Of a stretch of DNA of 64,000 nucleotides, positions 27,600 through 40,083 are shown piece after piece (positions within the stretch are counted from its first letter, which is position 1; each line of letters starts with the position of its first letter). This DNA is from Nymphaea colorata (Eukaryota; Streptophyta; Magnoliopsida; Nymphaeales; Nymphaeaceae). The stretch lies in NCBI RefSeq assembly GCF_008831285.2, contig NC_045141.1:8359353-8423352 (forward strand), read 5' to 3'. A model generated the notes under the pieces. It saw only the letters and a list, made by a program, of their open reading frames with translations. It was not told the origin of the DNA and ran no database searches. The position numbers were made by a program, and so were the translations under genes.

Positions 27600-28690
27600 G
27601 GTGCTTCAACTGTGGTATATGTAGAAGAAGCTGGTACGGAGAACTGGTGGAAGGGCCTATCAAATCTTCCCTCCCTTGCAGCTTGGATGACCGGATTTCC
27701 TGTACCTATTGCATAGCCGTTTCCCGAGCAGATAGCACGCACCACCTTGCCAAAAGAAAAAGATAGAACATGAGACTTCGGGAACTCAAGCCCCTTCGTT
27801 CGGAGGTAACCACAGACTCGAGGATCACTCGTGCTGGCCCGAATTCCTAAAAAATTGCTATTTTGTTTTGTCTTTTCAAAAGTACTAGTGACATACAATT
27901 ATTGGTATCCAGCCCTAGATCTGGTTGAAGAAGCACTAGTTACCCAGTACTTTCCAATGCTACAAGGCTACGAGAGGACCGAGCGAAAATGACCGAACAG
28001 TTTTCAGGTCTCTTCCACAAATGGAAAAGGATGGTGAGTGGATTCCACGTGCTCAACCGGAGACCTGTGTCAGAGAAAGGTCCTTTTGGCAGAGAAAGAT
28101 GTATCGACGGAAACTTCGATGAAGAGCTTGAAACAACAAACATTGCATTGGAACCTCTCCACAGCTCCCGTTCTCCGAAGATCAAAATTGGGGTTCCCAA
28201 TGCTTGGCTTTCGAAACAAAGGCTTTGAAGACATAGATTCAAGACAAGTTTTCATGGAAGGGCCGCGTTAGAGGGGTTTTCTGTTTCGCAAATTGGTCAA
28301 AGACAGAGGGCAGCATTTTCTTCTCTTCGCGAGAACTTCTGGATTGGAGTCAAGCATGAGAGGTGTCGAACTTTCCTGCATGAGCTACTGCTCAAGTCGA
28401 GCTCTAGTTAAGTCAGGCGTCCAGCATGAGCATCCCGCAAAGCCCATTGGATTGGATAGTCTCATTGGTCTGTTGGGTCGGAAGGTCTTGCTTCCTATTT
28501 GTTAATTAATTTCTGGTCCACACGACTTCAGGAAGATAAAGCAGCTACTAAAGCTATGCCAGTCAATCGAGTAGGTGATTTTGGATAGTTTTGAACTACC
28601 GCAGACTTGTTTCATAGCACTCAGCCAGACAAATGATGATTGAGACGAGATTCGGCCATGGTTGGATCTACTCAGAAGATCCACGACAAA
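27600..28690. other. Mitochondrial DNA-like insert (NUMT)
   Basis: Base composition changes abruptly to nearly balanced GC with few poly-A/T runs, and text typical of plant mitochondrial DNA appears. A nad5 coding piece lies at its right part (separate entry). A 120-codon minus frame (27,536-27,898) containing RASTSDPRVCGYLRTKGLEF has the style of a mitochondrial open reading frame, but I cannot name it. The exact ends are not sharp; the left edge is near 27,565-27,600 and the right near 28,690. Confidence 0.65.
28484..28585 (+). pseudogene. nad5: Mitochondrial nad5 fragment in the nucleus
   Basis: The frame reads [16 protein letters not shown] followed by [18 protein letters not shown] and then a stop at 28,586-28,588. 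This is the conserved region of NADH dehydrogenase subunit 5 (complex I, proton-channel subunit) that normally runs [12 protein letters not shown]...[25 protein letters not shown]. Only about 34 codons remain, the frame is damaged just upstream (Trp-Glu-Gly-Val collapsed to a shorter form), and homology stops abruptly after the FG pair. It is a non-functional nuclear copy of organelle DNA. Confidence 0.9.
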
Positions 28691-28697
28691 ACAAACC

Positions 28698-29416
28698 GTG
28701 CATCTCTAATCCACAAATTTCAAATCTGTGTGGAGTGAAATCCATGGATTAGAAATCGAGCCACCCCCATCTGATCACTTGCGCGGATCTCACATTATCG
28801 ACGCATCTCCTACCATGGCCCTTTCTCAAAATCTTTCAAAAAGCAATTGTAACTAGTCCATGGCCCTTTCTCTCCACCAAAGAACACTACGAAAATAAAC
28901 TGTTGGGAATGCAATGGTTTCAGAAATAGCTTTTTGAGAGGGAGAAAGAGAGAGATGTTGAAGCTCAGTCGATCGCGATGAGAGCTCCAATCCCTCTTTA
29001 GACACTACCTTTAACACTTTTGATGAGCCTGAGGATTTCAAGAAAGAGAAATAAAAACCATCGGCACTGTTGATGATTTCAGACAGAGAGGGAGAGAAGG
29101 AGAGGGAGGGAGGGAGAGGTATAAAGGGGGGGAGAGGGAGGGAGATGACTTGCCTGACCATCTCCGAGTATATCTGCAGACACTTGAAAAGAGAGAACTC
29201 ACCCACAAAAGATGCCCTTCCTCTGTGATGATGAAGAGGAGATCAGTGAAAAAAAAAAAAAACAACCACCACTGAAAAGAGAGAGCTCAGCCATAGAAGA
29301 TGCCCTTTGCTTATGATGACGAGGAGGTCGGGAAAAAAAAATGACACTGCCATGGTCAGGGTCGAGAGAGAGAGAGAGGACGAGGATACAAGCTTTGCAT
29401 TACCAAACACGGTTTA
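28698..29416. other. Non-coding; small inverted repeat and GA-rich tract
   Basis: 28,706-28,754 has CTAATCCA at one end and TGGATTAG at the other, with an AT-rich centre. 29,082-29,146 is a run of GGGAGAGA-type repeats that generates spurious long frames on the minus strand. At 29,397-29,416 the words ATTACCAAACACGG and TTTA may be an element end (see findings). Confidence 0.5.
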
Positions 29417-29418
29417 TA

Positions 29419-30455
29419 GAGGGTGAACAACGAGCTGAGCACAACTCGTTAAACCTCGACTCAAAATCGAGTTTGAGCCAACTGTTTTAACGAACGAGCC
29501 AAACTCGAGCTCATTTTTCAACTCTTTTTTCAGTCAAGCCGAGTTCAAATTCATTGAACTCGAATATTTTAAGCTCGACTCGCCTCGAGCAAAAGTAGTA
29601 GTTATTCTGTTTTTTCCATTTCACGTTTCATGCCATCCCATGGTTCTCTCTCTTCTCTTTCTTCTTGAATGCCTCATCCAAATGAAAAGTGTCTCATCCA
29701 AATACCCAATACCACCATTGCCCTTCTCATTTGCTGCTGCCAAGCCTGTCAAGGTACGCCTCTCTCTCCCTCTCCCTCTCTCTAACTCTAAGTCGAGGGT
29801 CGCTCATTGGAGCAAGGGTTTCTTCAAAACCCTTGCTCCAACAAACATGGTTTCAGAACACCTTCGCTCACAGTGAGTGAGGGATGAAACCCTCATTCAC
29901 TGGAGCTTCAGAATCTAAAACCCTCATTCGCTGGAGCAAGGGTTTCTTTCTTCAAAACCTTGCTCCAACAAGCGAGGGTTTCGAAACACCCGTGTTCGCA
30001 ATGAGTGAGGGTTGAAACCCTTGCTCAGCAAAGCAAAGAGTTTGAAATCAATCTGAAAACCTCACACAGCAAGGGGTTTCAGATTAATCAGAAACCCTCG
30101 CTCAGCAAAGGGTGGCGCTGGAGCGAGGGCTTTCAGGTTCATGAAGCCCTTGTTCCAGCAAGCGATCTGAAACCTTCATTCAGCGCTGAGCATGAGCGAG
30201 AGTTCCTTGAAAACCCAAAACTTAAAATCCAAATATCTCATATGATTTCTTCTGCATATAGTCTGCTTCATCTCTTCCATATTAGCAGCATGCTTGCTGC
30301 CACATTTTACCATAGCATATAAACGACACACTTATATACTAGTTAAATGAGCTCGAGCTCTGACACGCTTGATTGAGCCGAGCTCGAGTTGACATTATAT
30401 AACTTGATTCGAGCTCGAGTTGTGCAATATAGAAGGCGAGCGGTTTCATGTTCAC
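29419..30455. mobile_element. MITE with GGGTGAACA ends and CTCGAG-like subterminal motifs
   Basis: The left end GGGTGAACA (29,420) and right end TGTTCACCC (to about 30,454) are inverted repeats. Inside each end are many copies of GAGCTCGAG/ACTCGAG words (29,440-29,595 and 30,348-30,425). Such ends with GAGCTCGAG-rich flanks are common in plant non-autonomous hAT-type elements. The centre (about 29,780-30,190) is a minisatellite built on GAAACCCTCGCTC/GGAGCAAGGGTTTC words in both orientations, which creates accidental frames. I could not find a convincing 8-bp target duplication. Confidence 0.65.
29780..30190. repeat. Irregular minisatellite, GGAGCAAGGGTTTC-type unit
   Basis: Words like GCTGGAGCAAGGGTTTC, AACCCTTGCTCCAACAA and GAAACCCTCGCTCAGCAAAG recur about ten times in alternating orientation with irregular spacing. 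Long hairpins are therefore possible in either strand. Confidence 0.8.
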
Positions 30456-33079
30456 CCATACTGGAAACCACATTTTTCAAATCCTTGGATCTAATATCCA
30501 AGTATTAAAAATCAACTCCGGATTCTTAGATCTGAAACTATCAAATGGAACCTAGATTCAAATATGAGCTCAAAATTGCTTTGCTTAATAAACGGCTGGG
30601 AGGAGCAGTCTCTCAATTTGTTCAACAGAATTAAAAGAATGTACAGAAAAAGTAAACAACATGGACAACTTTAAGGAGTCGACCATTCAACAGAAGAATG
30701 CAAATCAATGCAGCGATGCGAGACTTTCACTACTCACAACCGAATCAGACCATAACAAAGTGTCTCTATTTGTTACCAAATGAACACTCCTCATGGGTAA
30801 AGGAATCCAAAGACCAAAAACCTTCCACATCCCAAGAATTCTACGAGTGAATCACCCCCACCAGCTTCTGCTTATAGTTCACAGATGTTGGAGGTTCCAA
30901 ACATTGAAAAAATTAGCACAGCAGACCCCAACCGAACTGATCTGGTCAGACGTTAATCACTTTCTAAGAGACAAGATGAGAAATTTCCTCCCATCCCCAC
31001 ATGAGACCAGCAACCAAGTTGCACAAATACTTCTGTCAACACAAGTAGCACCATAAGGAGCCCATTAACTTGGCCTTGAGTGTCAACTAGAACATCCAAG
31101 CATTATTAAGGCAACTCAAATCTTTCAAACCTGCCCCATCCTCCTGTAAAGGTAAGCACAGGGAGAACCACCTCACTGCATGATCATGCCTCCCATCTGT
31201 TGAATCACCCCAAATGAACCTACTATTGGTTCTCTGGGTGTTGTCTAATTGGCCATTAGTTATACCAATTGTCCTAGTTTATAGCCTTTCTATAGCATGA
31301 ACAAAACTGTGCTAAGAGTTGGTTAAAAATGACTATTTTACCCTTCTTGAATGGGATATTTAACTGATTCTTCCAAAAGAATTTCAAATATACGGGCCAT
31401 GAACTACACCAAAGCAAATCATACATCATAGGTATCTAACTCCATTACCCATATCACTCAAGTCATCATCACATAGAAAATGAACATTTTGCTCCCGTTC
31501 AACTCATTGTATCCATTTTCTCTGGCTTTGCAAATAACTATGGAAGTCCTGAGAATTGTATTACTAAGCAATTGGGGTTATTTCCATTTGTATAAGTCAA
31601 TGGGAACACCCAACCAAGTTTATTAGCTTACATTTGGTCAGAAATGATCTAGAACTAGGTAATTTCCCTCATTTTTGAATCATTTGTTGCCATCAAAACA
31701 CATGCAGACTTGACTAGACCCACGATAAGATCTCCTCAGCATAAACATATTATCTCCAGCTCCATTTCCATTTTTGAAGTCTCAATTCTAGTGTTAGGAC
31801 AATCATTTTAAGAAATGACACCTTGTTTTTCCCATTTCCTCATGTATGATCATCATTTTCCACTCATTCGAGTGAGTTAGACCAAATTGAGTTACGATCA
31901 GATTCTTAATGCATGAACTGACTATTGTTGCTTTCAATTCAGTAATTCTGTTTTAGATTGAGCACACATTGAAGATTTTCAGTCTTTCATGGAGTGTTCA
32001 TATCTAGACATTGTCATAGTAACTTTTGAGCTGATTTTTGAGAGATATGGAATGCCAATTTTCAATTTGAGAACACAGATTGATTAAAATGTCACTTAAT
32101 GAGAGTACCAGTGTGCTTAGTGCTCCTACACAAGCTCAAAATCTCTGTTTCCCATTATACCCTTACCATTCCATTTACATGTTCAAATACAATTTAGTCA
32201 ATTTTTGAAAATGTGATTTTCCAAAGGCAAATTGAGTAACCTTTTAGTGAAATTTGGCATGCCCACAAGTTGAACCTCAAAAGCACCTCAGGAAGTCTTT
32301 TTAACTCTCAAAAATTTTCACCATGACCAAATGACCATTTTACCTCATACATGGAGGTTTTGAACTGTGCTTTAAAAAAATGATTTCAAATGTAGGAGCC
32401 CACCATAGAAAACCAGGGTCAAACTTACCCTATTTAGACATCTAATACCTAGACTGGATCACCTAAGTTGTCGCAACCATGTCAAATGACCATTTTGTCC
32501 TACAAACATAAATCGGGTAATTCTTAGCTCTACAAGTCTCTAAGAGTAGTTAAGGTCATCTCACCAACCATTTTTACCAGTTTAAGTCAGCTTTCCGTAT
32601 AAGTCAGCTTACCAGAATCGAGAACTACAATTTTTAGCTCGACTATATCCCATTAAGTCTAACCAAATTCAGGATAGGTTTGCTTTAGTGGAAAACATTT
32701 ATTTATTTACTTTGAGTTACCAAGCTCACATTTGAGTTTCAAAGTTATTTGCAGATTTCCACTGGGCCACTCTCTCCCCTATTTAGCATTGTTCGAATTA
32801 AGTTATAGTGCAACCGAGTTGAGTTAGCTCAAACCAAACTAGAATCATATTTATCATTTATAAATTTATCCTCTTGGTTTGAGTTCAATTTGTTCCAAAG
32901 GTCCGAACTTCACTCTCTTTTTTGTTTTTAAGGCGTTTGAGCTTAACCTAGTGGAGTGAGCTGAAACCGAGCAAGGATCATGTTTATCATGTATAAATCT
33001 ATCTTCTTTCAGTTTGGTTAGAGTTCATTTATGAAGCCATCTTAGTTCATTTTAGTTTGGAAGGTCCTAAAGTTCATTT

Positions 33080-33080
<1 letters not shown>

Positions 33081-33114
<34 letters not shown>
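33081..33114. repeat. (TC)n microsatellite
   Basis: A pure TC dinucleotide run of about 17 units lies within AT-rich intergenic sequence. Confidence 0.95.
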
Positions 33115-33119
<5 letters not shown>

Positions 33120-34589
33120 TTAAGCTGAATTTGAGCTCAACCTAATAGAGTGAGCTATAATTGAGCCAAAATCGTATTTATCATGTATGAATCTATCTTT
33201 TCTTAGTTTTTGGGTTTGAGTTTATTCATACCCAATTTGAGTTCAATTCAGTATTGAAGGTCCGGAACTCATTCATAATACTTGCTACACTCTCTAAACA
33301 TCTATCAAGCTTAATTCAGTTAACTCAGAGCAAAACTTTCTGATCTTTCAACATATTCTTACCAGTAAATGGCTGATCTAAGGCCCGCAACTCAACAAGT
33401 GAAGATGACGATCATAACCTAATTTTTGAAAACCTTCTATGTTTCTCTTTATATGTATGACATTCACAGCTTGTAAATTTTAGAAAAAAAATTGATTTTT
33501 AGAAGAATGTTGGAGGGTTTTTTAGTAATATTTTAACTAAAGTCAATCTAGAAATAGGCACATAGGCTGGTCTAATCAGATTTGCCAAACTCACCCGGAG
33601 CATCAGAATTACACATAGGGACACAACAGTCATTTTCTTTTAAGCCATATTATTCTACACAAACATAAGACATATGTCTCATATACATTAGTTTATGGCT
33701 TTCTTTGATTCCTAGAGCTTTAAGCAAAGTCAAATCCACGATTTATGCTTATTTGAGTTCAAAATCTACACAAGGAGTAAACCAATCAATTTTTTCTAAT
33801 CCATATTTTCTATATGAACCTAGGATTATATGTCATATATACTTAACGTCATCAAGTTTGTCATTATTAAATCGTCAAAGCTCCAACTTGAAATCATTTC
33901 AAACACATAATAGATGGTCCAATTCTTCACGCAAGGGTAAAAAGTCATTTCATTTTAAATCTCTTACCCATGCCCGAGGGTTAAACAACAATTTCATCTG
34001 CAATAATGTCATTTTGCACTTATTCTATATGCTAGATATACTTGATGTTATGGTATTTGAAGCATCAATTACAATGCTTACATCAACATTCTTAGATCTA
34101 CGAACTATTGTCTAGAATTCTAATCCAAATCTCTTAAGATCCATTTTGTAGAAACTTTCTATAGATTTAGATCTTGATCTGAATCTTAGATCCATGTCAT
34201 ACCTATCATCTAGAATTTTCTATGGATATCATGATTTCAATCTCAGAACCATATCCCAAACCAAGATCCAAATGCATAAATGTACATATATGCAAAAAAT
34301 ATCACAGTTGATTTTGAACACTATGTGAGATGTCAATCCAAATAGTTGCTAAAGATTAATGCAAACATCTAAGTAGAGTGCTTTGGTTCAGAACCATTTA
34401 ATAGTGTTGTGTGCATTAGGACTTAGAATTGAGAGTGATTTATTCATGTTCACTTACATTTAGAATCCCATACAACCCCTTTCAGTTTAAGCATTGATCG
34501 AGAACAAATGTTTGTTTCTCCCATGGTTTTAACTCTCCATCTTTGACAACATCGTATTAGAGTTCACTGATTGTGCATGTGCGTGCTCA

Positions 34590-35697
34590 TGAATTTCAAA
34601 ATTACCTTCACCTATATGGCCGTTTGGCCTAGATGGGGCGCTCAAGAGGTCGACCTCCTGGCTCCTCCATAGTGGACAAGACATCACCCCCAAAATTCTG
34701 CGTGGAACTATTAATGCCCTCCACCTTGGCGCCCTTTGCCAACTAGGGAGGGAAGTTGGGGTGCATAAAGGCAACCTGGCCAATTAATAGCTAGCGCCCG
34801 ACCTGCCCAATGCCATGTAGGACCAGCCAGTGCCCAAGGATGCCACTAGCAGACCCCAGCGATTGCCACTTGGCATGGGTATGCCAGCTGATCCAAATTT
34901 ATCCTTTTTATTTTTTTACCACATTTGATCACTTAGAGGGCTGATTTGCTGCCCTTGGCTATCAGCCCAGCTTCTAGGATGACTCAGACTGAGCTGGCCA
35001 TCGTGGACCAGCCACTCTAGCAACATGCCACCTGAGGTTTGACCCAAACTGCTAGCTTCTTAGGACACACACACTCTCTTCCATCGACTACCTACGTTGC
35101 CATTATTGGCCCAACCAAACCAAGGGCCGTGCTCCTCTCCCAGTCACTTACTCAAGGCACTGCCCCAGCCAGTCCATGCAGTGCTAGCTCCTTAAACTGG
35201 CCTTTCTTTGTGCAGCCTCTAGCCTAGCGCCCAGTTAGCCCCCACACCTTCCACCTTGGCACCACATCAGCATCACATTGTCCCATGTCAACATGGCACC
35301 CTCTACGTTCTCTCTCTTATTTAATAAGTTCATTTATTCCTGCATTAATGTTGTCTCGTTTCTTGTTCTGAACTACTTGTATGGGGGCAGTGCCCCACTT
35401 GAATCCAGTGACCATTGCCTGAATTCCACTGCCCATCCAAACACTGCCATAGCTATCAATCCACGGTAGCATCTCTACCACCCACAGGTGGATTTCACCC
35501 AATGAGAGGAGCCACTCTTCCAGCAACCCACACATCACTCCAATGAGCTTTCTGGTGAATCGTGGGATGCTAGCTACCCCATCACCGCCCACAAAAACCT
35601 CACCACCGGCAAGCTCTTCCTGAGCAGGCTCCACCTCTGACACAGCTCCCAGAACGCCACTGCCACTGCCATTTTTCTGGTTGGTTGAGTTAGTCAC
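34590..35697. other. GC-rich island with unidentified frames
   Basis: The base composition is far more GC-rich than the flanks, with repeated short words such as GCCAGC, TGCCCCA and GGACCAGCCA. The longest frame is 126 codons on the minus strand (35,697-35,317), starting MTNSTNQKNGSGSGVLGAVS. It has Gly/Glu-rich then Trp-rich text and no motif I recognise. This could be retrotransposon internal sequence, such as a gag-like or LTR leader region. I do not call it a gene. Confidence 0.3.
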
Positions 35698-36028
35698 GAA
35701 ATGAGAGAATTTTTATTTAAATGTTCCAATGCCTGCATTTTCCCTTCTCAAAAGCTTATTAGGGACACATTCATTATTATAGATGAGATCCACCCTTACA
35801 TAATGAATAATTGATTGAGATGATCCACTGATCTTCTTCCATTTCAATCTATATTTCTCATAATTTTCTGTAGCTTCTTTTGAGAGAGGTGGTCAAGGAG
35901 GTTAGAAGCCATGCCTTCAACCCCTTTGATGTAAAAATCCCAGCCACAAACTATCACTGTTCATGTGTTATGTGGCCCTTTAGTCAATCTTTTTAATTCA
36001 AAAAGCAACATTTAAGTATATATACGAA

Positions 36029-36067
<39 letters not shown>

Positions 36068-36068
36068 C
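36029..36068. repeat. (TG)n(TA)n microsatellite
   Basis: A TG run passes directly into a TA run. Confidence 0.95.
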
Positions 36069-38338
36069 ATCTCACATGAAAATGGGTATTATTCTTTCAA
36101 GATTAGGTTAAGGGTCACATCCTTAAGCTAATGTAAAGGAGACTGCTTCCAACATTGAATCTTGATGGCTCAAAACTACAAGATTTAGCGAATTAAAAAT
36201 TTGAAATCAGGCTGATTGAGTGTATATATATGTATTTTTAAATCCTAGAATTTGATATTTCAAAGAATCTTCGAACATCAAGTTGGAGATCCTAAAATAC
36301 TGTTTCAGCTCAAAGGAAGCTACTAATTTGTCAATGTCTATGAAATTAGACCGAATCCCTAGTCTTGCCTAATCAGCACTGTAGAAAGTAGATTCTTATA
36401 TGGCTGATATTCATGATTTCGACTTCACATTTTTCAATTTTGCAATTGGTTTGGTTTTCAAATTAATACATCACAAAATTTCAGCCAAAACCTGTAAATA
36501 AAATTCACAAAACCGGCAAAAGAAATTTTGTCAAATTCTCTCAACATACTATACTAATTTGCATAGCCTTGAGATTTAAAACCAAATATGGAGTAAACAT
36601 TGCTTCTAAGATCTGTTTTGCATTCCAACATGTAGTTTAATAAAATAGATGTATATATTCAAAATATGTATATATGTTTCATCAATTTCAAGATTTAATC
36701 TATCAAATTACATTTTACTTTGAAGACAGATCTCCAAAGTAGACATTTCTTAATTTGCAACCATTAAATCAGTACATGGTCTGTTCTATAATCATTTTAA
36801 CATGAGGAACTGGAGGTTTTCCATGTTTTTCCCGTTCTAAAACTGGGATTTTTCATTCAATTTTCAGATTTCACATTCAAGTTTAAGAATTTATCTACGT
36901 CAAGCTTATGGACTGCATTGTAGTAGTTATACTTGATCCAATACCAAGTATAGCCTAGACATTGTACTACATATCCAATTTAATATAAATTTGCTCTTTA
37001 TTTCATGAATGCATGTATGTTGTAATAAAAAATTAACACGTGTAGATGCAAGGAGAGTTAGTGAGAGTGAAGAATGTATGCACACATATAGTTTATTTTC
37101 TTAATTCATGCCTGTGTTCACTTATCTAATTCACACACACATGCACCATCTCTAGAAAGTAAATGAACCAATTCAAGTTACAAAACATGACCAAGCTATA
37201 TTGCAACAAAGAATTTGGAATCTCACTTAGTTTTGAAAAGAAAATACAAGAATCCTATCAATCTTGCCAACAAATATAATTGGAACATAATTTTTTTCTA
37301 TAAAACATTGGAATCCCTATTTTTCCAAAAAAAGCTTTACTTGAAAAATTTACAATCTTCTCTAAAAGAGAGCTTCGTACAATTTCAATTCAAAATTCCT
37401 ATCTTTTGATAAACCAATTTTCAAATTTGATCAATTGATCCATTTTTTGAAGCTAAATCAACTATTTAAGTCAAGTTCATTTTTGAATTTACTTTAAACT
37501 AAGTTCAAAATTTTGATCCAAGATTGCATATTAACTTCAAGTTCATGAACTAAAACTCCAATTTTCAACTATTTACAAATCAAATCATCAATTTACAAAT
37601 ATAATTTCCAACCAAATTTCTTAAACTCTCAAATTTTTAGATCAAATCAATGGTGCCAACTAGAATCCATTTTGAACAATTTTCAATTTTGCCAAATTGA
37701 AAAGAATTTGCCCAAATTTCTAAAACAAGTTCAATTTCTAAATAACTTGTCAAAACCAATTAGATTTTCAAATAACTTGTTTAAAATCCATATCATTTTA
37801 TCTAAAACAAGGTCAAAACGTTGGTTGTTCAAAATTTAGTTCAAATGAACTTCAAAATCAAATTTCAAACCCTTATGCACAAACATATATAATGCATCAA
37901 TCGAATGACTTGTACAACTTTTGAGAAATGCTTAGTCTTAGGTCCAATTATCCATGTTAAAGGCGGGGAGACATGGTTAGATCTCGTACCAGTAGGTGGA
38001 TCCCTTTCTCTTGCAATTTTTTCTAATATCCAAATCTCAACTTTTCGGCTTCACGCTACTCCCCATTCAGGGGAGGGGCAAATAGATGGCATGCCTGGTG
38101 GCATCCATTATAGTTCATCTAAGGATTTTTTAGGTCATGTACAAGTCATTTTAACATTGCTAGACATCAATTGCATGCAAACACTTCAAGACCACACCTA
38201 CCGGCATCATGCATATTGTATTGCAGAGGAAGAAGGTGGAGAACAAGAGAAACTTCTAGTTGGGTGTCACCGGATCAAGTTACTAAGAAAAAGTGGCACC
38301 ATACTCTCAAGAGGAACAACTTGATGGTATTTGGAGCA

Positions 38339-39235
38339 ATGTTGTAAAAGGCAATAAGGTGAGGCGACACGTTCAGCCTCTCATGAGGCAACGGGAGCTG
38401 AGGCATTAGTTGAAGCGTAGCTTCACAGACAAGTTTGTGAATTATATAATATTTATAAAAATAACATCAAAACTGAAGAAAATGACTACAATACTAAACA
38501 TATCAATAAAAACTAATACACAATATAAGAAAACTACAATAATTTCCAAGTCCAAACAAATATAATGTCATAACATGCATAGTGCAAAGAGTGCTTGCAT
38601 AATTGGCGTAGAAGCATGACCTGTCCTAAATAGGTCATAGAACTATCATTGAAAAACAAATAACCAAAACTAGGAAAAACAAAATTCAGATGATAATATC
38701 AATTAAGAGAATAAGTAAATAACAAGTATTGGTGGACAATAATATAAGCATATTCAAATGTGTATATGTACAAAAATTAAAAAAGTAACTAATTTGTGTA
38801 ATTATCAAGTGATATTTAACAAAGTTCAAATGATTTTTGTAGGCGATTGGCCAATCGTATCTTCATTATTTTCATATTCTGTAATGGATGACAATTCATC
38901 ATCATTTGAACCGTTCATATATTGAATAAGTTCATCTTCCTCTTCAGTTGCTTCATCATCAAAACTCTCATGTTGAAAATCTTCTATTATTGTTTTACCA
39001 TCATATAAAAACAATAATACATAACAAAATATAATAGTAAGTAAAGAAAAAAAACAATGTTCTTATCTTTATTTCAAAAATTACAAACATATAGCATTAC
39101 TTTTTTCAACACTTTCCCTGAGGCGTATGCCTCAAGCACGGAGCATACCATGGATGGAGACATACAGCTATATTAAATGAGGTGCATGCTTCAGGGATGC
39201 ATGCACCTCAAGGCATTTTTTCTAAAAAACACTTT
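38339..39235 (-). mobile_element. Possible hAT relic with acidic transposase tail
   Basis: The left end (TTGTAAAAGGCAATAAGGTG, then AGGCG-type words) and the right end read inward (TTTAGAAAAAATGCCTTGAG, then AGGTGCATGC) resemble each other. GAGGC/GCCTC words cluster at both ends. Inside, the minus strand encodes 62 codons (39,014-38,826), very acidic (FDDEATEEEDELIQYMNGSN), ending in a stop. Acidic C-terminal tails of this kind are common after the dimerisation region of plant hAT transposases, but no catalytic or dimerisation motif is present. Family and limits are tentative. Confidence 0.3.
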
Positions 39236-39317
39236 GAGTTGCATTTTTTTTTTGTGTGAGGCATATGCTTCTTACAACATTGATTTGGGGGTAACATGGA
39301 AAAGCATTTCAAAGTAG

Positions 39318-40078
39318 AGACACAGACGCTTTCTTTTGCAACTTTCCCTTCTATTTTCCTGTTGAGTAATTTTTGAAGTTCTTCTTTCTTCTTGATGCAA
39401 CGTAGATGATTACCTCCACAGTTCTCAACTGCTTCAAACTCTTTACCACCATAGTTAACCCAGTATGACAAGGCAACCTGAATGAACTAAAAGTCTACCT
39501 GTAGTGCTCACCAAGTATGCTATAGAACCAATATCATCCTATTAGGAAGAAAGCATCAAGGATTTTCATGATACAACAGAACCATGATCAACCTATTAGG
39601 AAGAAACCATCGAAGAGGCTCATGTTACAACAAAACCATTATCATCTTATAAACTTTTAAATAGTCTTATTTTCTCTGTCTCTCTCTCTCCCCCCCAACA
39701 CAACCCAACACCCCACCCCCCAACAAAAAAAAGAAAGAAAGAAAGACAAACCAACACACGCTCACATTCTGAAGATGCTCTCAAGCAGTTCTATTGCAAA
39801 TAATTTTATGCTTATGATGAAAAGCACTATACCTCAAAATAGTTCACGCAAGTAATATCTTCATATTTCTTTTGACAAAAGAAAATGGTTGCTCAGTCTA
39901 GGTGCTAAGAAATATAATCCCATGTTAGCCAGAGTCACTAGCCAGATGCATACAGAGGTCCACTATGTGATAGACAAAAGGTCAAAATGATTCAGCCAGC
40001 CAGGAATCTTACAATTACCTTTGCAATGTGTTCCAATTCAGACATGCTCAGATAACTTTCATGATGCTGCACAGTCCA
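39318..40078 (-). pseudogene. Two exons of an unidentified gene
   Basis: Exon 1 (40,078-40,019) lies between a TTCTAG acceptor and a GTAATT donor and reads WTVQHHESYLSMSELEHIAK. Exon 2 starts at 39,477 after an ATTCAG acceptor and reads VALSYWVNYGGKEFEAVENC followed by GGNHLRCIKKKEELQKLLNR. It stays open to 39,208, though the text past about 39,330 looks like intron or repeat. The join between exons keeps phase. The sequence has the regular composition of real coding DNA, but I do not recognise the family. Upstream and downstream exons were not found, so this is probably a stranded fragment. Confidence 0.4.
39524..39650. repeat. 54-bp tandem repeat, about 2.3 copies
   Basis: The word AACCA followed by a CCTATTAGGAAGAAA segment recurs at 39,526, 39,580 and 39,634, a period of 54 bp. 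It lies inside the apparent intron between the two unidentified exons. Confidence 0.85.
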
Positions 40079-40083
40079 CTAGA

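Larger units (their letters stand above)
30456..37900. other. Long gene-free interval
   Basis: About 7.4 kb without a recognisable gene. It is mostly AT-rich sequence with many short phrases such as TTTGAGTTCAA and CAAATTTC, in the style of very old retrotransposon sequence, though no RT, integrase or LTR pair could be identified. It holds a (TC)n run at 33,081-33,114, a (TG)n(TA)n run at 36,029-36,068 and a GC-rich island (separate entry). Confidence 0.55.

Noticed and set aside
27989-28271. Overlapping frames on both strands in the mitochondrial-like segment
   Set aside because: They are long because the segment is GC-balanced; no known mitochondrial gene is recognisable apart from nad5.
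28861-28905. CACTACGAAAATAAACTG as a CACTA terminal repeat
   Set aside because: No partner end (GTAGTG in a similar context) and no subterminal repeats nearby.
29780-30190. CRISPR-like array of short repeats
   Set aside because: Units occur in both orientations with irregular spacing inside a plant MITE; a CRISPR array has identical direct repeats and unique spacers.
37905-38324. 139-codon open frame on +
   Set aside because: It has no recognisable motif, and no splice or promoter context supports it; it may be retrotransposon debris.
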